From an uncultured Parasphingopyxis sp. (GTDB lineage Bacteria > Pseudomonadota > Alphaproteobacteria > Sphingomonadales > Sphingomonadaceae), in NCBI GenBank assembly GCA_947259005.1, contig CAMYKP010000006.1:124001-188000 (forward strand): 64,000 nt of DNA. Direction: 5' to 3'. The notes below the pieces were generated by a model that was given only the letters and a program-made list of their open reading frames with translations, searched no databases and was not told the origin of the DNA. The translations under genes and the position numbers were made by a program. Below, in pieces: positions 48,103 through 58,337 of this stretch; positions within the stretch are counted from its first letter, which is position 1; each line of letters starts with the position of its first letter.

Positions 48103-49734
48103 ATGGTTAGCTTTTCGACGCGATACCGGATGATCGCCGCTACAGGATTGAGCGCCGCCGCGCTCGCCTGCATGGCCTCTCCGGCCCAGGCGCGTAGCCA
48201 GATCTCGCCCTATATCGAAGTCCAGCAGGTTCTGGATTTCGATCTCAGCAACAATGACGCACTGGGCGACGACGTCGTCACCTATACGAGCGTTGCAGCG
48301 GGCGTCGATGCTTCCATCGCAACGCGACGGATCGAAGTCGGTGCCAGCTATCGCTATGAGCGCCGCATCGACTGGAGCGACGATATTGCCGATGACGATG
48401 TCCATAGCGGCATCGTCCGGGCCCGTGCGAACGTTACGCGGGGCCTGAGCCTCGAAGCCGGCGCCCTGGCCGCTCGGGCGCGCACGGAAATCGGCGGGGA
48501 CGGCTTGGGTTCGCTCACCGGCGACAATGACAACAGCACGCAAGTCTACTCGGTTTATGCCGGCCCGACTTTCGCGACAAATGCCGGCCCGCTTGAGATC
48601 GGCGCGGCCTATCAACTTGGCTATACGCATGTTGAGGACAATTTTGCCGCGAACACCGATCCGGGCCAGGCTCCGGTCGATTATGTCGATCACTCGACCT
48701 ATCATCAGGCGACGGCAAGCGTCGGTATGGCGCCCGGCGATATGCTGCCCTTTGGCTGGCTGGTCTCTGGCGGTTACGAGCGCGAAGACGCAAGCCAGCT
48801 CGATCAGCGCTACGAAGCCTATTATGGACGGGTCGACGTCACTGTTCCGGTGACGCCGACACTCGCCCTTGTCGCCGGTGTTGGATATGAAGATATCGAA
48901 ATCAGCCAGAGCGACGTTCTGGTCGATGCGGCAGGCAATCCGGTGCTCGATAACAATGGTCGTTTCCAGTCGGACACCAGTTCGCCGCGGCTGCTGGCCT
49001 ATTCGGTTGACGAGTTTATCTATGACGCCGGCATCCTGTGGCGCCCCAATGCGCGGCTCGAACTGGCGGCTCGTGTCGGACATCGCTACGACACGACGAT
49101 CTATCATGGCTATCTGACCTATCAGGCAAGCCAGTCAAGCACTCTCCAGGCGGCTGTGTATAACGAAATCAGCAGCTTCGGCCGCGGAACGACCAATACG
49201 CTTGCAGGGCTGCCGACAAGCTTCACGGTCAGTCGTAATGGCTTTGGCCAGTTCAGCGGCTGTGCCTTTGGCGATGGCGACAACGCCGGTGGATGCTTCG
49301 ATAACGGCTTCCAGTCGCTCAATGGGGCGAATTTCCGCAGTCGCGGCGGCAGCCTTGTCTGGACCGGAGGCCGTGGCCCCTGGAGCTATGGCGTCGGCGC
49401 CGGCTACCAGAATCGCCGCTATCTCGCACCGACGACGAGCGCCAATTTCTCACTCGACCAGGTGACAGACGAAGCCTTCGCGCTTCAGGCCAATCTGGGT
49501 CATCAGCTCACCCCGAATTCAAGCCTCGATGGCAACCTATACGCGACATGGTTCGAGAGCGGCATACCGGGCGAAGCCGATGTCTTCAGCAGCGGTGGTT
49601 CGGCAACTTACAGCGTAGCTCTGTACAGCGGTCTCAGTGCGCAGGCGTCTGCCGGTCTGTTCGCCAACGATGTCGAGGGCGAAGAAACAGACTGGCTGGG
49701 CACATTGCTCTTCGGCGTACGGTACGGATTTTAG
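48103..49734 (+). CDS. XrtA/PEP-CTERM-associated outer-membrane barrel protein
   Basis: A 543-residue outer-membrane protein (TIGR03016 type from memory). It has a signal peptide (cleavage near SPAQARS). The repeated amphipathic strands are typical of a barrel (VEVGASYRYERRIDW-like IEVGASYRYERRIDW, ELAARVGHRYDTTIYHG, SYGVGAGYQNRRYLA), and it ends in LLFGVRYGF with the terminal Phe that guides BAM insertion. It is probably the polysaccharide outer-membrane pore or assembly partner. Two base pairs separate it from the kinase stop; GGGGA precedes the ATG. Confidence 0.88.
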   Translation: MVSFSTRYRMIAATGLSAAALACMASPAQARSQISPYIEVQQVLDFDLSNNDALGDDVVTYTSVAAGVDASIATRRIEVGASYRYERRIDWSDDIADDDVHSGIVRARANVTRGLSLEAGALAARARTEIGGDGLGSLTGDNDNSTQVYSVYAGPTFATNAGPLEIGAAYQLGYTHVEDNFAANTDPGQAPVDYVDHSTYHQATASVGMAPGDMLPFGWLVSGGYEREDASQLDQRYEAYYGRVDVTVPVTPTLALVAGVGYEDIEISQSDVLVDAAGNPVLDNNGRFQSDTSSPRLLAYSVDEFIYDAGILWRPNARLELAARVGHRYDTTIYHGYLTYQASQSSTLQAAVYNEISSFGRGTTNTLAGLPTSFTVSRNGFGQFSGCAFGDGDNAGGCFDNGFQSLNGANFRSRGGSLVWTGGRGPWSYGVGAGYQNRRYLAPTTSANFSLDQVTDEAFALQANLGHQLTPNSSLDGNLYATWFESGIPGEADVFSSGGSATYSVALYSGLSAQASAGLFANDVEGEETDWLGTLLFGVRYGF

Positions 49735-49767
49735 GAAGAACGCGGAAAAACGCGTGAGGGAAAAAAC

Positions 49768-50982
49768 ATGTACAGTGAACATTATGGCCTGACTGGCAAT
49801 CCGTTTCAGCTGACACCGGATCATCGGTTCTGGTTTGAAAGCGAAACCCACAAAAAGGCGATGGCCTATCTGGGTTATGGGCTGGCGCAGGGCGAAGGCT
49901 TTATCGTCATCACAGGCGATATCGGTGCCGGCAAGACGACGCTAGTCGGCCATCTGATGGCGACGATCGATACCTCGCGCCTTACCGCTGTCCAAATCGT
50001 GTCGACCCAGGTCGAAGGAGACGACATGCTTCGGCTCGTGTCGCAGCAGCTTGGTCTCGACGTACATGGTTTTCAGAAAGCAGAACTAATCGACCGGGTT
50101 GAACGATTCCTGCACAGCCAGGCACGCGAAGGTAAGCGGACGCTGCTCATCGTCGACGAAGCACAGAACCTCTCGGTTTCAGCGCTCGAAGAGTTGCGGA
50201 TGCTTTCCAATTTCCAGTCGGCCGGACGGGCTCTGCTCCAGATATTCCTGCTCGGTCAGCCGGAGTTCCGGGATCGCGTCAAAAAAGCGCCCAACCTTGA
50301 GCAGCTTCGCCAGCGGGTCATCGCAACCCATCATCTGGATGCAATGCAAGCCAACGAGATCGAACCCTATATCATTCATCGGCTGTCAGTCGCCGGATGG
50401 CAGGGAACGCCGCAATTTACCAAAGACGCATTTTCCGCCCTCTATCAGGCAACGGACGGCGTACCGCGCCGCCTCAATACTCTGATGGCGCGCGTGTTGC
50501 TGTTCGGCGCCGTGGAAGATCTCAAAACAATTGACGCATCCGGCATCGAAGCCGTGCTTTCGGATCTGTCCGGCGACGAAATCGAACCCGAGGCCGAAAC
50601 CGCTGAAATCAGCAAACCTGAGGAACCACAGGTCGTTGCAGAGCAGCCCGCAGAGGAGGCGTTCGCCGCCGAAATCGCAGAGGAAGCCCCTGATACCGAC
50701 ATTTATGCTTCCCTGGTGGCGACCGAAGCTCAGGAACCGCTCCAGACTGAAGAAAAGGAAGCAAGTCCGTTGCCTGTGGCCGAACTAGTTGATGCCAACG
50801 AACCGTTCAGTGCCCAAGAGCCAGGTATGGACAGCGATACCCAAGAACGCATTGCCATTCTTGAAGCGCGTCTTGAGGAGCAGGAGGCAGCCTTGCGCCG
50901 CGTCTTGACCTTGCTGGTTCAATGGGTCGAGGAAGAAGAATCCCAGCCCAGCTTTGGTGTCGTCCGCGGCGATGCTGCCTAA
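49768..50982 (+). CDS. XrtA/PEP-CTERM-associated ExeA-like ATPase
   Basis: A 404-residue AAA ATPase (TIGR03015 type from memory, related to ExeA/GspA). Walker A is GDIGAGKTTLVGHL (about residues 50-63) and Walker B is LLIVDEAQNLSVSALEELRML. The sensor region is followed by NTLMARVLLFGAV. Residues from about 270 form a long acidic, Ala/Glu-rich tail (PEAETAEISKPEEPQVVAEQ) that ends in a predicted coiled coil (ERIAILEARLEEQEAALRRV). Strong GAGGGA precedes the ATG. Its role is inferred from XrtA context. Confidence 0.92.
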   Translation: MYSEHYGLTGNPFQLTPDHRFWFESETHKKAMAYLGYGLAQGEGFIVITGDIGAGKTTLVGHLMATIDTSRLTAVQIVSTQVEGDDMLRLVSQQLGLDVHGFQKAELIDRVERFLHSQAREGKRTLLIVDEAQNLSVSALEELRMLSNFQSAGRALLQIFLLGQPEFRDRVKKAPNLEQLRQRVIATHHLDAMQANEIEPYIIHRLSVAGWQGTPQFTKDAFSALYQATDGVPRRLNTLMARVLLFGAVEDLKTIDASGIEAVLSDLSGDEIEPEAETAEISKPEEPQVVAEQPAEEAFAAEIAEEAPDTDIYASLVATEAQEPLQTEEKEASPLPVAELVDANEPFSAQEPGMDSDTQERIAILEARLEEQEAALRRVLTLLVQWVEEEESQPSFGVVRGDAA

Positions 50983-51009
50983 GCTCAACGATAAAGGATA
51001 TGGCGCGCG

Positions 51010-51855
51010 ATGCTCAATGCGCTTTCAGTCGATATCGAAGACTGGTTTCAGGTCGGCGCGTTTGAGACCGTTATTGCGCGCGAGGACTGGGACGGACTGG
51101 CGCAGCGCGTAGAGCGCAACAGCGATGCCGTGCTCGATCTGTTCGATCGGGCCGGTGTCAAGGGAACATTCTTCACGCTTGGTTGGGTTGCTGCGCGCTA
51201 TCCCGCGTTAATACGCAGGATTGCCGACGCCGGGCACGAAATTGCCAGCCATGGTTGGGATCACCGGCGCGTGTTCACGATGCAGCCGGAGGAGTTTCGC
51301 GCCGATCTGCAAAAAGCCCGAACAGCCCTCGAAGACGCGGCGGGTGCCAAGCTTTCCGGCTACCGCGCTCCCAGCTTCTCGATCGATGCACGGACGCCCT
51401 GGGCACACCAGATCCTCGCCGAGGAAGGCTATGCCTATTCCTCCAGCGTCGCGCCGGTTGTCCATGATCATTATGGCTGGCCGGAAGCACCGCGCTTCGC
51501 ATTTGCGCCTCTTCAGGATGCCGGCCTTATTGAGCTCCCGGTCACAACTGCGCGCCTTGGCGGCCGCACCATTGCAGCTGGCGGAGGTGGATTTTTCCGG
51601 CTGCTGCCCTATCGCTTTTCCCATTGGGCCATTGGTCAGGTGAATGGCAGGGAAGGGCGTCCGGCGATATTCTATTTTCACCCGTGGGAGATCGATCCAG
51701 ATCAGCCCCGCGTCGAAAACGCGCCGCTTCGCTCGAAAGTCCGCCATTATAGCCGACTTTCGGCGATGGAAGGTAAGCTCGAAAAACTGCTCGGCGCCTT
51801 TGATTGGGGCCGGGTCGATCATGTGGCTGAACTGCAAAAGGCGACGATCCAGTGA
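51010..51855 (+). CDS. XrtA-associated polysaccharide deacetylase
   Basis: A 281-residue NodB-fold deacetylase (TIGR03006 type from memory). The first catalytic motif is SVDIEDWFQ (Asp8/Asp11) and the zinc-binding pair His81 and His85 lies in SHGWDHRR. RAPSFSID and the C-terminal FYFHPWEIDP are family features. There is no signal peptide, so it probably acts on lipid-linked sugar intermediates on the cytoplasmic side. Its stop overlaps the GTG start of the FemAB gene. Confidence 0.92.
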   Translation: MLNALSVDIEDWFQVGAFETVIAREDWDGLAQRVERNSDAVLDLFDRAGVKGTFFTLGWVAARYPALIRRIADAGHEIASHGWDHRRVFTMQPEEFRADLQKARTALEDAAGAKLSGYRAPSFSIDARTPWAHQILAEEGYAYSSSVAPVVHDHYGWPEAPRFAFAPLQDAGLIELPVTTARLGGRTIAAGGGGFFRLLPYRFSHWAIGQVNGREGRPAIFYFHPWEIDPDQPRVENAPLRSKVRHYSRLSAMEGKLEKLLGAFDWGRVDHVAELQKATIQ

Positions 51856-52919
51856 ATGCGCCGATGCCAATTCAGCAAACATCCGTTCGCTCCGTTAATC
51901 TCTCCGATCCGGCCGAGTGCGCGCGGATTGATGCCTTTGTCCACCATGCAGAGGGGGCTACGCCCTTTCACCTTCCGCGATGGCTCAAAGCGGTTGAAAT
52001 AGGATGCGGACAGCGTGCCCATATGCTGGTGGCCGAGCAGGAAGGCGGAATTTCCGGGATATTGCCCCTGACCGAAATGCATTCGCCGCTGTTCGGGCGT
52101 GCTCTGACCTCCAGCGGTTTTGCTGTGGCGGGAGGCATTTTGAGTGAGACAAGCGGCGCAACCGAGGAATTGGCCGATGCAGGCTGGGCACTGGCCCAGC
52201 GATTGAGCTGCCCGGAGATCGAATTGCGTGGCGGCGAACTCCCCCGAGGCTGGCAAATCCGGGAAGGGGTTTACGCCAATTTTTCCAAAAAGCTGGAGCC
52301 CGATCCCGAAAGCCAATTAAAATCTATCAAGCGTCGGCACCGCGCGGAAATCCGCAAAGGGCTGGCAAACGATCTCACATTCGAAGTGGGTAGATCGGAG
52401 CATGACCGGGAACGCCACTACCGCCTCTATGCAACAAGCGTTCGCAATCTGGGCACGCCGGTGTTCCCGAGAGCATTGTTTGACGCCGTTCTGGACGGTT
52501 TTGGTGAAGACGCCGATATCGCCGTTGTGAGCCACGGAGGAAAGGCGGTCAGTTCGGTTCTGACGCTCTATTTCAATGGACACGCCATGGTATATTGGGG
52601 TGGTGGAACCTTCGCTGCGCGCGCGCTGCGTTCAAATGAGTTTCTCTATTATTCCGTGATGAACCATGCCCGTGACCGCGGGTGTCACACATTCGATTTT
52701 GGCCGCTCCAAAGTAGGCACCGGTCCCTATTCCTGGAAGAAGAACTGGGGATTCGAGCCTGAGCCGTTAGTCTATGCAGGGAAAACGGCAAATGGCGCAG
52801 AGCCGCGCGACATCAATCCGAACAGTCCCAAATATCGGTTGCAGGTTGCCCTGTGGAGCAAGCTGCCCCTGCCGATCGCCAATCGTTTAGGCCCATGGAT
52901 CGCCAAGGGTCTCGGTTGA
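51852..52919 (+). CDS. FemAB family XrtA/PEP-CTERM-associated protein
   Basis: A 355-residue protein with a tandem GNAT-like FemAB fold (TIGR03019 type from memory). Landmarks are ATPFHLPRWLKAVE, SIKRRHRAEIRKGLAN and the C-terminal HTFDFGRSKVGTGPYSWKKNWGFEP. FemAB proteins transfer aminoacyl groups; here the acceptor is probably the polysaccharide or its lipid-linked precursor. It starts at a GTG overlapping the deacetylase stop (GTGA); an ATG at 51864 is an alternative. It shares one base with the following glycosyltransferase. Confidence 0.92.
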   Translation: MNAPMPIQQTSVRSVNLSDPAECARIDAFVHHAEGATPFHLPRWLKAVEIGCGQRAHMLVAEQEGGISGILPLTEMHSPLFGRALTSSGFAVAGGILSETSGATEELADAGWALAQRLSCPEIELRGGELPRGWQIREGVYANFSKKLEPDPESQLKSIKRRHRAEIRKGLANDLTFEVGRSEHDRERHYRLYATSVRNLGTPVFPRALFDAVLDGFGEDADIAVVSHGGKAVSSVLTLYFNGHAMVYWGGGTFAARALRSNEFLYYSVMNHARDRGCHTFDFGRSKVGTGPYSWKKNWGFEPEPLVYAGKTANGAEPRDINPNSPKYRLQVALWSKLPLPIANRLGPWIAKGLG

Positions 52920-54157
52920 TGGGTGACATCCTTTTTCTTGCGCATCGCATCCCCTATCCGCCGAACCGCGGCGACAAAATCCGATCATTCAATATCCTGA
53001 AGCGGCTTTGCCAGCTGGGGACCGTCCATATGGCAACCTTTGCCGATGATGACGAAGATCTTGGCCATGCGGAAACCCTTCGGCCTATGCTCGGGTCACT
53101 GCATATCGAGAAGCGTACCGTGTCAAAACCGGTTGGCGCAGCAATGGCTATCCTGACCCGCAAGCCGATTTCGCTTACCCTGTTCGACAGTGCTGGCGTT
53201 CGCGGTTTTGTCGATAAAACCTTGGTCCAGGAGCCTATCGATACCGTTGTCGTCTTTTCCGGCCAGATGGCGCAATTTGTTCCCGAACTTCGGGACCGTA
53301 TCCGGTTCATAATGGATTTTGGCGATGTGGATTCGGCGAAATTCGCTGCCTATGCTCAATCATCAAGAGGCGTCATGCAGTTCGTTCACGGACGGGAAGC
53401 ATCGAAGCTGGCCGCATTTGAAAAGTCTGTTGCCCACCGCGCATATTGCAGCACATTCGTCAGCGAAGCCGAGGCTGCGCTCTTTCGATCCGATGCGGCC
53501 CTTGGCGCCAATCGTGTACAATCGCTGGAAAATGGGATCGACTGCAAGTTCTTCGATCCCAAAGCCGATTTTGCCAGGATCGAAAAACCGGCAGGGCCGC
53601 TGGTCATTTTTACGGGCCAGATGGATTACCGTCCGAATGTCGAGGCAGTTGTCAGCTTTGCGGATGATGTCCTGCCAGTAATTCACGAACATAACCCCCA
53701 CGCAAATTTCGCCATAGTCGGGAGGAACCCGACCAGCGAAGTGCAGCGGTTGGCCCAGCGAGAAGGCATTATCGTGACCGGAGGCGTCACCGATATCAGG
53801 AGCTGGCTGGCAGCTGCCAATCTCGTAGTAGCACCGCTCCGCATTGCGCGCGGTATCCAGAACAAGGTGCTCGAGGCCATGGCGATGGCCCGCCCGGTCG
53901 TTGCCTCTCAAGCCGCTTATGAGGGGATTGACGCAGAACCGGGGCAACATTTGATGGTCGCTGAAAACCCATCCGAAGAAGCCCATATGGTACTTGAATT
54001 GCTGAGCAACCCAATCCGCGCCGATTTGATGGGCCAGGCCGCCCGAAAGCGCATGCTGAAACGCTATGTCTGGGATCAGACACTGGCTCCGCTTGCCCAA
54101 TTGACGGGCAGGGAGCCTTCTGACGAGCCGCAGAAAGCCATGGCGGGGGCAAATTGA
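52919..54157 (+). CDS. XrtA/PEP-CTERM-associated glycosyltransferase (GT4-like)
   Basis: A 412-residue GT-B glycosyltransferase (TIGR03087 type from memory). The N-terminal FLAHRIPYPPNRGDKIRSFN is the family hallmark. The C-terminal donor-binding half includes VIFTGQMDYRPNVEA and APLRIARGIQNKVLEAMAMA, with the conserved Glu in KVLEAMAM. It adds a sugar during repeat-unit synthesis. The start at 52919 overlaps the FemAB stop (TGATG), and its stop overlaps xrtA in the same way. Confidence 0.92.
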   Translation: MGDILFLAHRIPYPPNRGDKIRSFNILKRLCQLGTVHMATFADDDEDLGHAETLRPMLGSLHIEKRTVSKPVGAAMAILTRKPISLTLFDSAGVRGFVDKTLVQEPIDTVVVFSGQMAQFVPELRDRIRFIMDFGDVDSAKFAAYAQSSRGVMQFVHGREASKLAAFEKSVAHRAYCSTFVSEAEAALFRSDAALGANRVQSLENGIDCKFFDPKADFARIEKPAGPLVIFTGQMDYRPNVEAVVSFADDVLPVIHEHNPHANFAIVGRNPTSEVQRLAQREGIIVTGGVTDIRSWLAAANLVVAPLRIARGIQNKVLEAMAMARPVVASQAAYEGIDAEPGQHLMVAENPSEEAHMVLELLSNPIRADLMGQAARKRMLKRYVWDQTLAPLAQLTGREPSDEPQKAMAGAN

Positions 54158-55692
54158 TGATCACCGCTCAAGCGATTCGCAGGGAAGCAAGGGATAGCGA
54201 CGCCAGTATTTGGCGCGTGCATCTCGTCACACTGGCACTCGCTGCGTTGCTGCTTGGCTTGCTGTTTCGACAGGACGTTGCAGACATGGCCTCGGTCTGG
54301 TGGAACAGCTCGACCTTCAACCATTGCCTGATAATCCTGCCCATCATTGGCTGGCTGATCTGGAACCGCAAAGACGAGCTGGCCCGGCTTACACCGTCTG
54401 TGACTCCCCTTGGGTTGATCGTTGTCGGCAGTGGTGCATGTGGCTGGCTGCTTGGCGAAGCGGCAGGTGTGGCGCTGGCGAGGCACCTTGGCGTCGTCCT
54501 CATGCTGCAAGGCAGCGTTGTTACTCTGCTTGGTATCGGGGTTGCGCGGGGGCTTTTGTTTCCACTCGCATATGCCTTCTTTCTGGTCCCGTTCGGTGAG
54601 GAGTTCGTACCGTTCCTCCAGTCGATAACGGCCGAACTCAGCATGATACTGCTCGGCATATTCGGCCTGCCTGCGCATATCGAGGGCGTTTTCATTACGA
54701 CGCCGTCTGGATATTTCGAGGTGGCGGAGGCTTGTTCCGGCGTAAAATTCCTGATCGCGATGGTCGCGCTGGGCACATTGGCCGCCAATCTGTGTTTCAA
54801 TAGCTGGTGGAAACGCGCCGCGTTCCTCGCAATCTGCGTGATCGTGCCGGTCATAGCCAACGGCATCCGGGCCTTCGGAACGATCTATATTGCCGACACG
54901 AACGGAATCGAATTCGCGGAAGGGTTCGATCATGTCCTTTATGGATGGTTCTTTTTCGCGATCGTCATCATCACCGTCCTCGCCCTGGGCTGGAAATTCT
55001 TCGATCGCGAAATAGACGATCCGGCTTTCGATCCCGCCGACATTCCAGTCAATGCGCCTGTCAGCAATCCTGCGCGGCTTGGCATATATACGGCACTCCT
55101 TCTGGCATTGGCCGCGGCGCCAACTGTCTGGTTGTCAGCAAATGCCGTTGCCGGAAGTGGGAATGTGCCCTCGACTTTCGCATTGCCGCAGATCGAAGGC
55201 TGGGAACCAAGCGATGCACCGATGGCCTATCACTGGGAGGCAACCTATGTCGGCGCAGACCGGATTGTAGCCTCCCGCTACAGCGACAGAAACGGTCGCA
55301 CTGTCGATCTCGCCATCGCCTATTATGCAAATCAGGCAGAAGGGCGTGAGCTTGCCAGCTTTGGCCAGGGCGGATTCCCGGCGGAAACCGAATGGTCCTG
55401 GGTCGAAGACACCGCATCTCCTGACGCCGGTCATGCCTATCGCATAACCGCACCTGGGCCCGTATTCAGGGAAGTCTTTCAGTATATGCAGGTCGGGGGG
55501 CAGACGACCGGAAGTAGCGGCCGCGCGAAGCTCCAAACCATGCGTGTCCGGTTGCTCGGCGGCGACCAGAGCGCGATCGGCATCGTCATCTCGGCAGAGG
55601 GCAGGGATGCCCGCGATATCGTGGAAACCTTCCTCACCGATGGCGGCGGGGTCGAAACGCTGGTTGACCGCGTGACCGGCTTGGCCGACTGA
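54157..55692 (+). CDS. xrtA: exosortase A fused to EpsI domain
   Basis: An inner-membrane transpeptidase-like enzyme that cleaves PEP-CTERM signals. Residues 1 to about 290 hold eight or so helices with the catalytic triad: Cys193 in EVAEACSGVKFL, Arg238 in IANGIRAF and His259 in EGFDHVLYGW. Residues of about 300-511 are a soluble EpsI domain after one more helix, the fusion typical of XrtA. The ATG at 54157 shares its A with the previous stop (TGATG); a TTG three bases earlier is possible. 511 residues. Confidence 0.95.
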   Translation: MITAQAIRREARDSDASIWRVHLVTLALAALLLGLLFRQDVADMASVWWNSSTFNHCLIILPIIGWLIWNRKDELARLTPSVTPLGLIVVGSGACGWLLGEAAGVALARHLGVVLMLQGSVVTLLGIGVARGLLFPLAYAFFLVPFGEEFVPFLQSITAELSMILLGIFGLPAHIEGVFITTPSGYFEVAEACSGVKFLIAMVALGTLAANLCFNSWWKRAAFLAICVIVPVIANGIRAFGTIYIADTNGIEFAEGFDHVLYGWFFFAIVIITVLALGWKFFDREIDDPAFDPADIPVNAPVSNPARLGIYTALLLALAAAPTVWLSANAVAGSGNVPSTFALPQIEGWEPSDAPMAYHWEATYVGADRIVASRYSDRNGRTVDLAIAYYANQAEGRELASFGQGGFPAETEWSWVEDTASPDAGHAYRITAPGPVFREVFQYMQVGGQTTGSSGRAKLQTMRVRLLGGDQSAIGIVISAEGRDARDIVETFLTDGGGVETLVDRVTGLAD

Positions 55693-55698
55693 ACCGCC

Positions 55699-57606
55699 AT
55701 GTGCGGGATAGCGGGCATCTTTCATTTGGAAACGGCGAAGCCGGTTGATCCCGATCGGGTTCGGCTCATGACCGACGCGCTCGCGCATCGCGGGCCGGAC
55801 GGCTCCGGCGTGTGGACGGCGCAGGGCGTGGGACTGGGCCACAGGCGGCTCTCCATCATCGATCTGGAAACCGGTGCTCAGCCCATGGCGACACCGGACG
55901 ACAAGCTCGTCACGATCTTCAACGGCGAAATTTACAATTACCGGGCCTTGCGACTGGAATTGCAGGCGCAGGGCCATGTGTTCCAGACGGACAGCGATAC
56001 CGAAGTGATCCTGCATGGCTGGCGGCAATGGGGTCCGCTCTGCATCGAGCGTTTCGACGGCATGTTTGCCTTTGCGCTATACGATGATGACGCCAAGACG
56101 CTGTATCTCGGGCGGGATCGCCTGGGCGTTAAGCCGCTCCATTATGCCGAAGTCTCCGATGGCAGCCTGATCTTTGCCTCGGAACTGAAGGGGCTTCTCG
56201 CGCACCCCTTGCTCCGCCGCCGCCCGAGTGAGCAGGCGGTCGAGGATTTTCTGGCGCTAGGCTATGTGCCGGACGATGCCTGTTTTGTCGCGGGCGTGAA
56301 AAAGCTTCCCGCCGGCCATTATCTGATGACGCGCCGCGGCCTGCCGCTTGCCGAACCGCGCCAATATTGGGACGTCGGTTTCGCTCCCAAACGTCGCAAA
56401 ACGGAAGCCGCTGAAGAAGAGCTGGCAGCGCTTATGGGCGAGGCTGTGCGCAGCCGGATGGTTGCCGATGTACCTCTCGGTGCGTTCCTTTCCGGCGGTG
56501 TCGACAGTTCGTCGGTCGTGGCGCTGATGGCCGAAGCGAGCAAAGGTGCGGTGGAAACCTGTTCGATCGGCTTCGATCAGGCCGATCATGACGAGACAGC
56601 CTATGCCGATCAGGTTGCCGAACGATTTGCCACCAACCACCGAAAGCGGATCGTAGAATCCGATGATTTCGCGCTTATCGACACCTTGGTCGAGGGCTTT
56701 GACGAACCTTTTGCAGATGCCAGCGCATTGCCGACATACCGGGTATGCGAACTGGCCCGAGAGAAAGTGACGGTATCCCTCTCGGGCGACGGTGCGGACG
56801 AGATTTTCGCAGGATATCGCCGGCATGTCTTCCATTCTGGCGAGGAACGCGCGCGCGGCTTCCTGCCCGCTTCTGTCCGGCGGCCGGTCTTCGGAGCGCT
56901 GGGATCGGTCTATCCCAAGCTCGACTGGGCGCCGCAGTTTTTGCGCGCCAAATCGACCTTTCAGGGACTGGGCCAGACCGGCGCAGAGGCCTATGCGGAT
57001 TCAGTCGGCGTGACCGGATCGGCGCTGCGACAAACGCTTTACAGCGACAAGATGCGAAATACGCTGCAGGGTTACCGGTCCGAAGATCGCTATATACGCA
57101 CCATGGAAAACGCACCGGCGGAGGATGGCCTTGCGGCCGCCCAATATGCCGATCTCAAAATCTGGCTTCCCGGCGACATCCTGACCAAGGTCGACCGGAT
57201 GAGCATGGCGGTGAGCCTTGAAGCGCGCGAACCGCTGCTCGATCACCGGCTTGTCGAATTTGCCGCGACCCTGCCGCTCAAACAACGGGTGCGCGGCGGG
57301 ACCGGCAAATGGCTGATGAAACAGGCGATGCGCCGCTATCTGCCCGAAGACATTCTGTTCCGCCGTAAAATGGGCTTTGTGACGCCGATCAGCGCTTGGT
57401 TTCGCGGGCCGCTTGCCGGAGAAGCGGACCGGCTCGTCAGCAGCACTGCGCTGGCGGAAACCGAGTGGTTCGACAAGCAGGCGATCAAGCGCGTTATCGA
57501 AGCGCACAAGAGCGGGCGCGAGGAACATGGCCGCCTGATCTGGCAGCTCATGATGCTGGACCGGTCTTTACGGCGCGTGTTCGGGATAGGGCGTCAGACC
57601 GGATAG
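55699..57606 (+). CDS. XrtA-associated asparagine-synthase-type amidotransferase
   Basis: A 635-residue glutamine-dependent amidotransferase (TIGR03108 type from memory). The N-terminal class II glutaminase domain begins MCGIAGIFH with catalytic Cys2. The C-terminal synthetase domain has the ATP pyrophosphatase loop [13 protein letters not shown]. It probably amidates a uronic acid or other carboxylate of the polysaccharide. It starts six bases after xrtA and closes the plus-strand arm. Its 3' end overlaps the convergent truA gene by 13 bases. Confidence 0.94.
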   Translation: MCGIAGIFHLETAKPVDPDRVRLMTDALAHRGPDGSGVWTAQGVGLGHRRLSIIDLETGAQPMATPDDKLVTIFNGEIYNYRALRLELQAQGHVFQTDSDTEVILHGWRQWGPLCIERFDGMFAFALYDDDAKTLYLGRDRLGVKPLHYAEVSDGSLIFASELKGLLAHPLLRRRPSEQAVEDFLALGYVPDDACFVAGVKKLPAGHYLMTRRGLPLAEPRQYWDVGFAPKRRKTEAAEEELAALMGEAVRSRMVADVPLGAFLSGGVDSSSVVALMAEASKGAVETCSIGFDQADHDETAYADQVAERFATNHRKRIVESDDFALIDTLVEGFDEPFADASALPTYRVCELAREKVTVSLSGDGADEIFAGYRRHVFHSGEERARGFLPASVRRPVFGALGSVYPKLDWAPQFLRAKSTFQGLGQTGAEAYADSVGVTGSALRQTLYSDKMRNTLQGYRSEDRYIRTMENAPAEDGLAAAQYADLKIWLPGDILTKVDRMSMAVSLEAREPLLDHRLVEFAATLPLKQRVRGGTGKWLMKQAMRRYLPEDILFRRKMGFVTPISAWFRGPLAGEADRLVSSTALAETEWFDKQAIKRVIEAHKSGREEHGRLIWQLMMLDRSLRRVFGIGRQTG

Positions 57607-58337
57607 TCGGCGCCGACGAAGTACAGGCCGTCGGGCGGTGCATTCAGCCCCAGACGGTTGCGATCCGCAGCCTCCAGCGCATCGCGTAAATCCTCAGCCG
57701 ACCAGCGCCCGATACCGACAAGGGCAAGGCATCCGACCATCGAACGGACCTGATGATGGAGGAAGGAGCGCGCTGCGGCATGGACAATCACGGCCTCGCC
57801 ATCGCGCCGGACGGACAGGGAACCGAGCGTCTTTAACGGGCTTTCCGACTGACAATGGGCGGAACGGAAGGTGGTGAAGTCATGCTTTCCGACCAGCAAT
57901 TGCGCGGCCTCGTGCATGGCCTGCTCGTCGAGCGGCTGCGGGATACGCCAGGCCCGGCCAGCCTCCAGCGCAAGCGGCGCGCGCCGATTTACGATCCGGT
58001 ACAGATAGCGCCGCCCCAGGCAATCGAACCGCGCATGCCATTCGCTGTCGACTTCTTCACAGTCGAGGATCGCAATGGGTTCGCTGCGAAGTTTCGCATT
58101 GATGCCCTCGCCAAGGCGAAACGCGTCGATATCCTTCTCGACATCGACATGGGCCGTCATTGCAAGGGCATGGACGCCGGAATCGGTGCGCCCGGCACCG
58201 TAAACCAGCACATCTTCGCTCGTGATGCCCGCACATGCTTCCTCGATAGCCTGCTGGACGCTGGGTCCGTGAGGCTGTCGCTGCCAGCCCATATAGGGGC
58301 TGCCGTCATATTCGATGGTCAGGCGAAACCGCGTCAT
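57594..58337 (-). CDS. truA: tRNA pseudouridine(38-40) synthase
   Basis: Makes pseudouridine at positions 38-40 of tRNA anticodon arms. 247 residues. The catalytic Asp52 lies in [11 protein letters not shown], and the later [13 protein letters not shown] and LFVGADYP-like [10 protein letters not shown] motifs are present. Overlaps fmt by four bases (ATGA) and converges with the XrtA amidotransferase. Confidence 0.96.
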   Translation of the reverse strand: MTRFRLTIEYDGSPYMGWQRQPHGPSVQQAIEEACAGITSEDVLVYGAGRTDSGVHALAMTAHVDVEKDIDAFRLGEGINAKLRSEPIAILDCEEVDSEWHARFDCLGRRYLYRIVNRRAPLALEAGRAWRIPQPLDEQAMHEAAQLLVGKHDFTTFRSAHCQSESPLKTLGSLSVRRDGEAVIVHAAARSFLHHQVRSMVGCLALVGIGRWSAEDLRDALEAADRNRLGLNAPPDGLYFVGADYPV

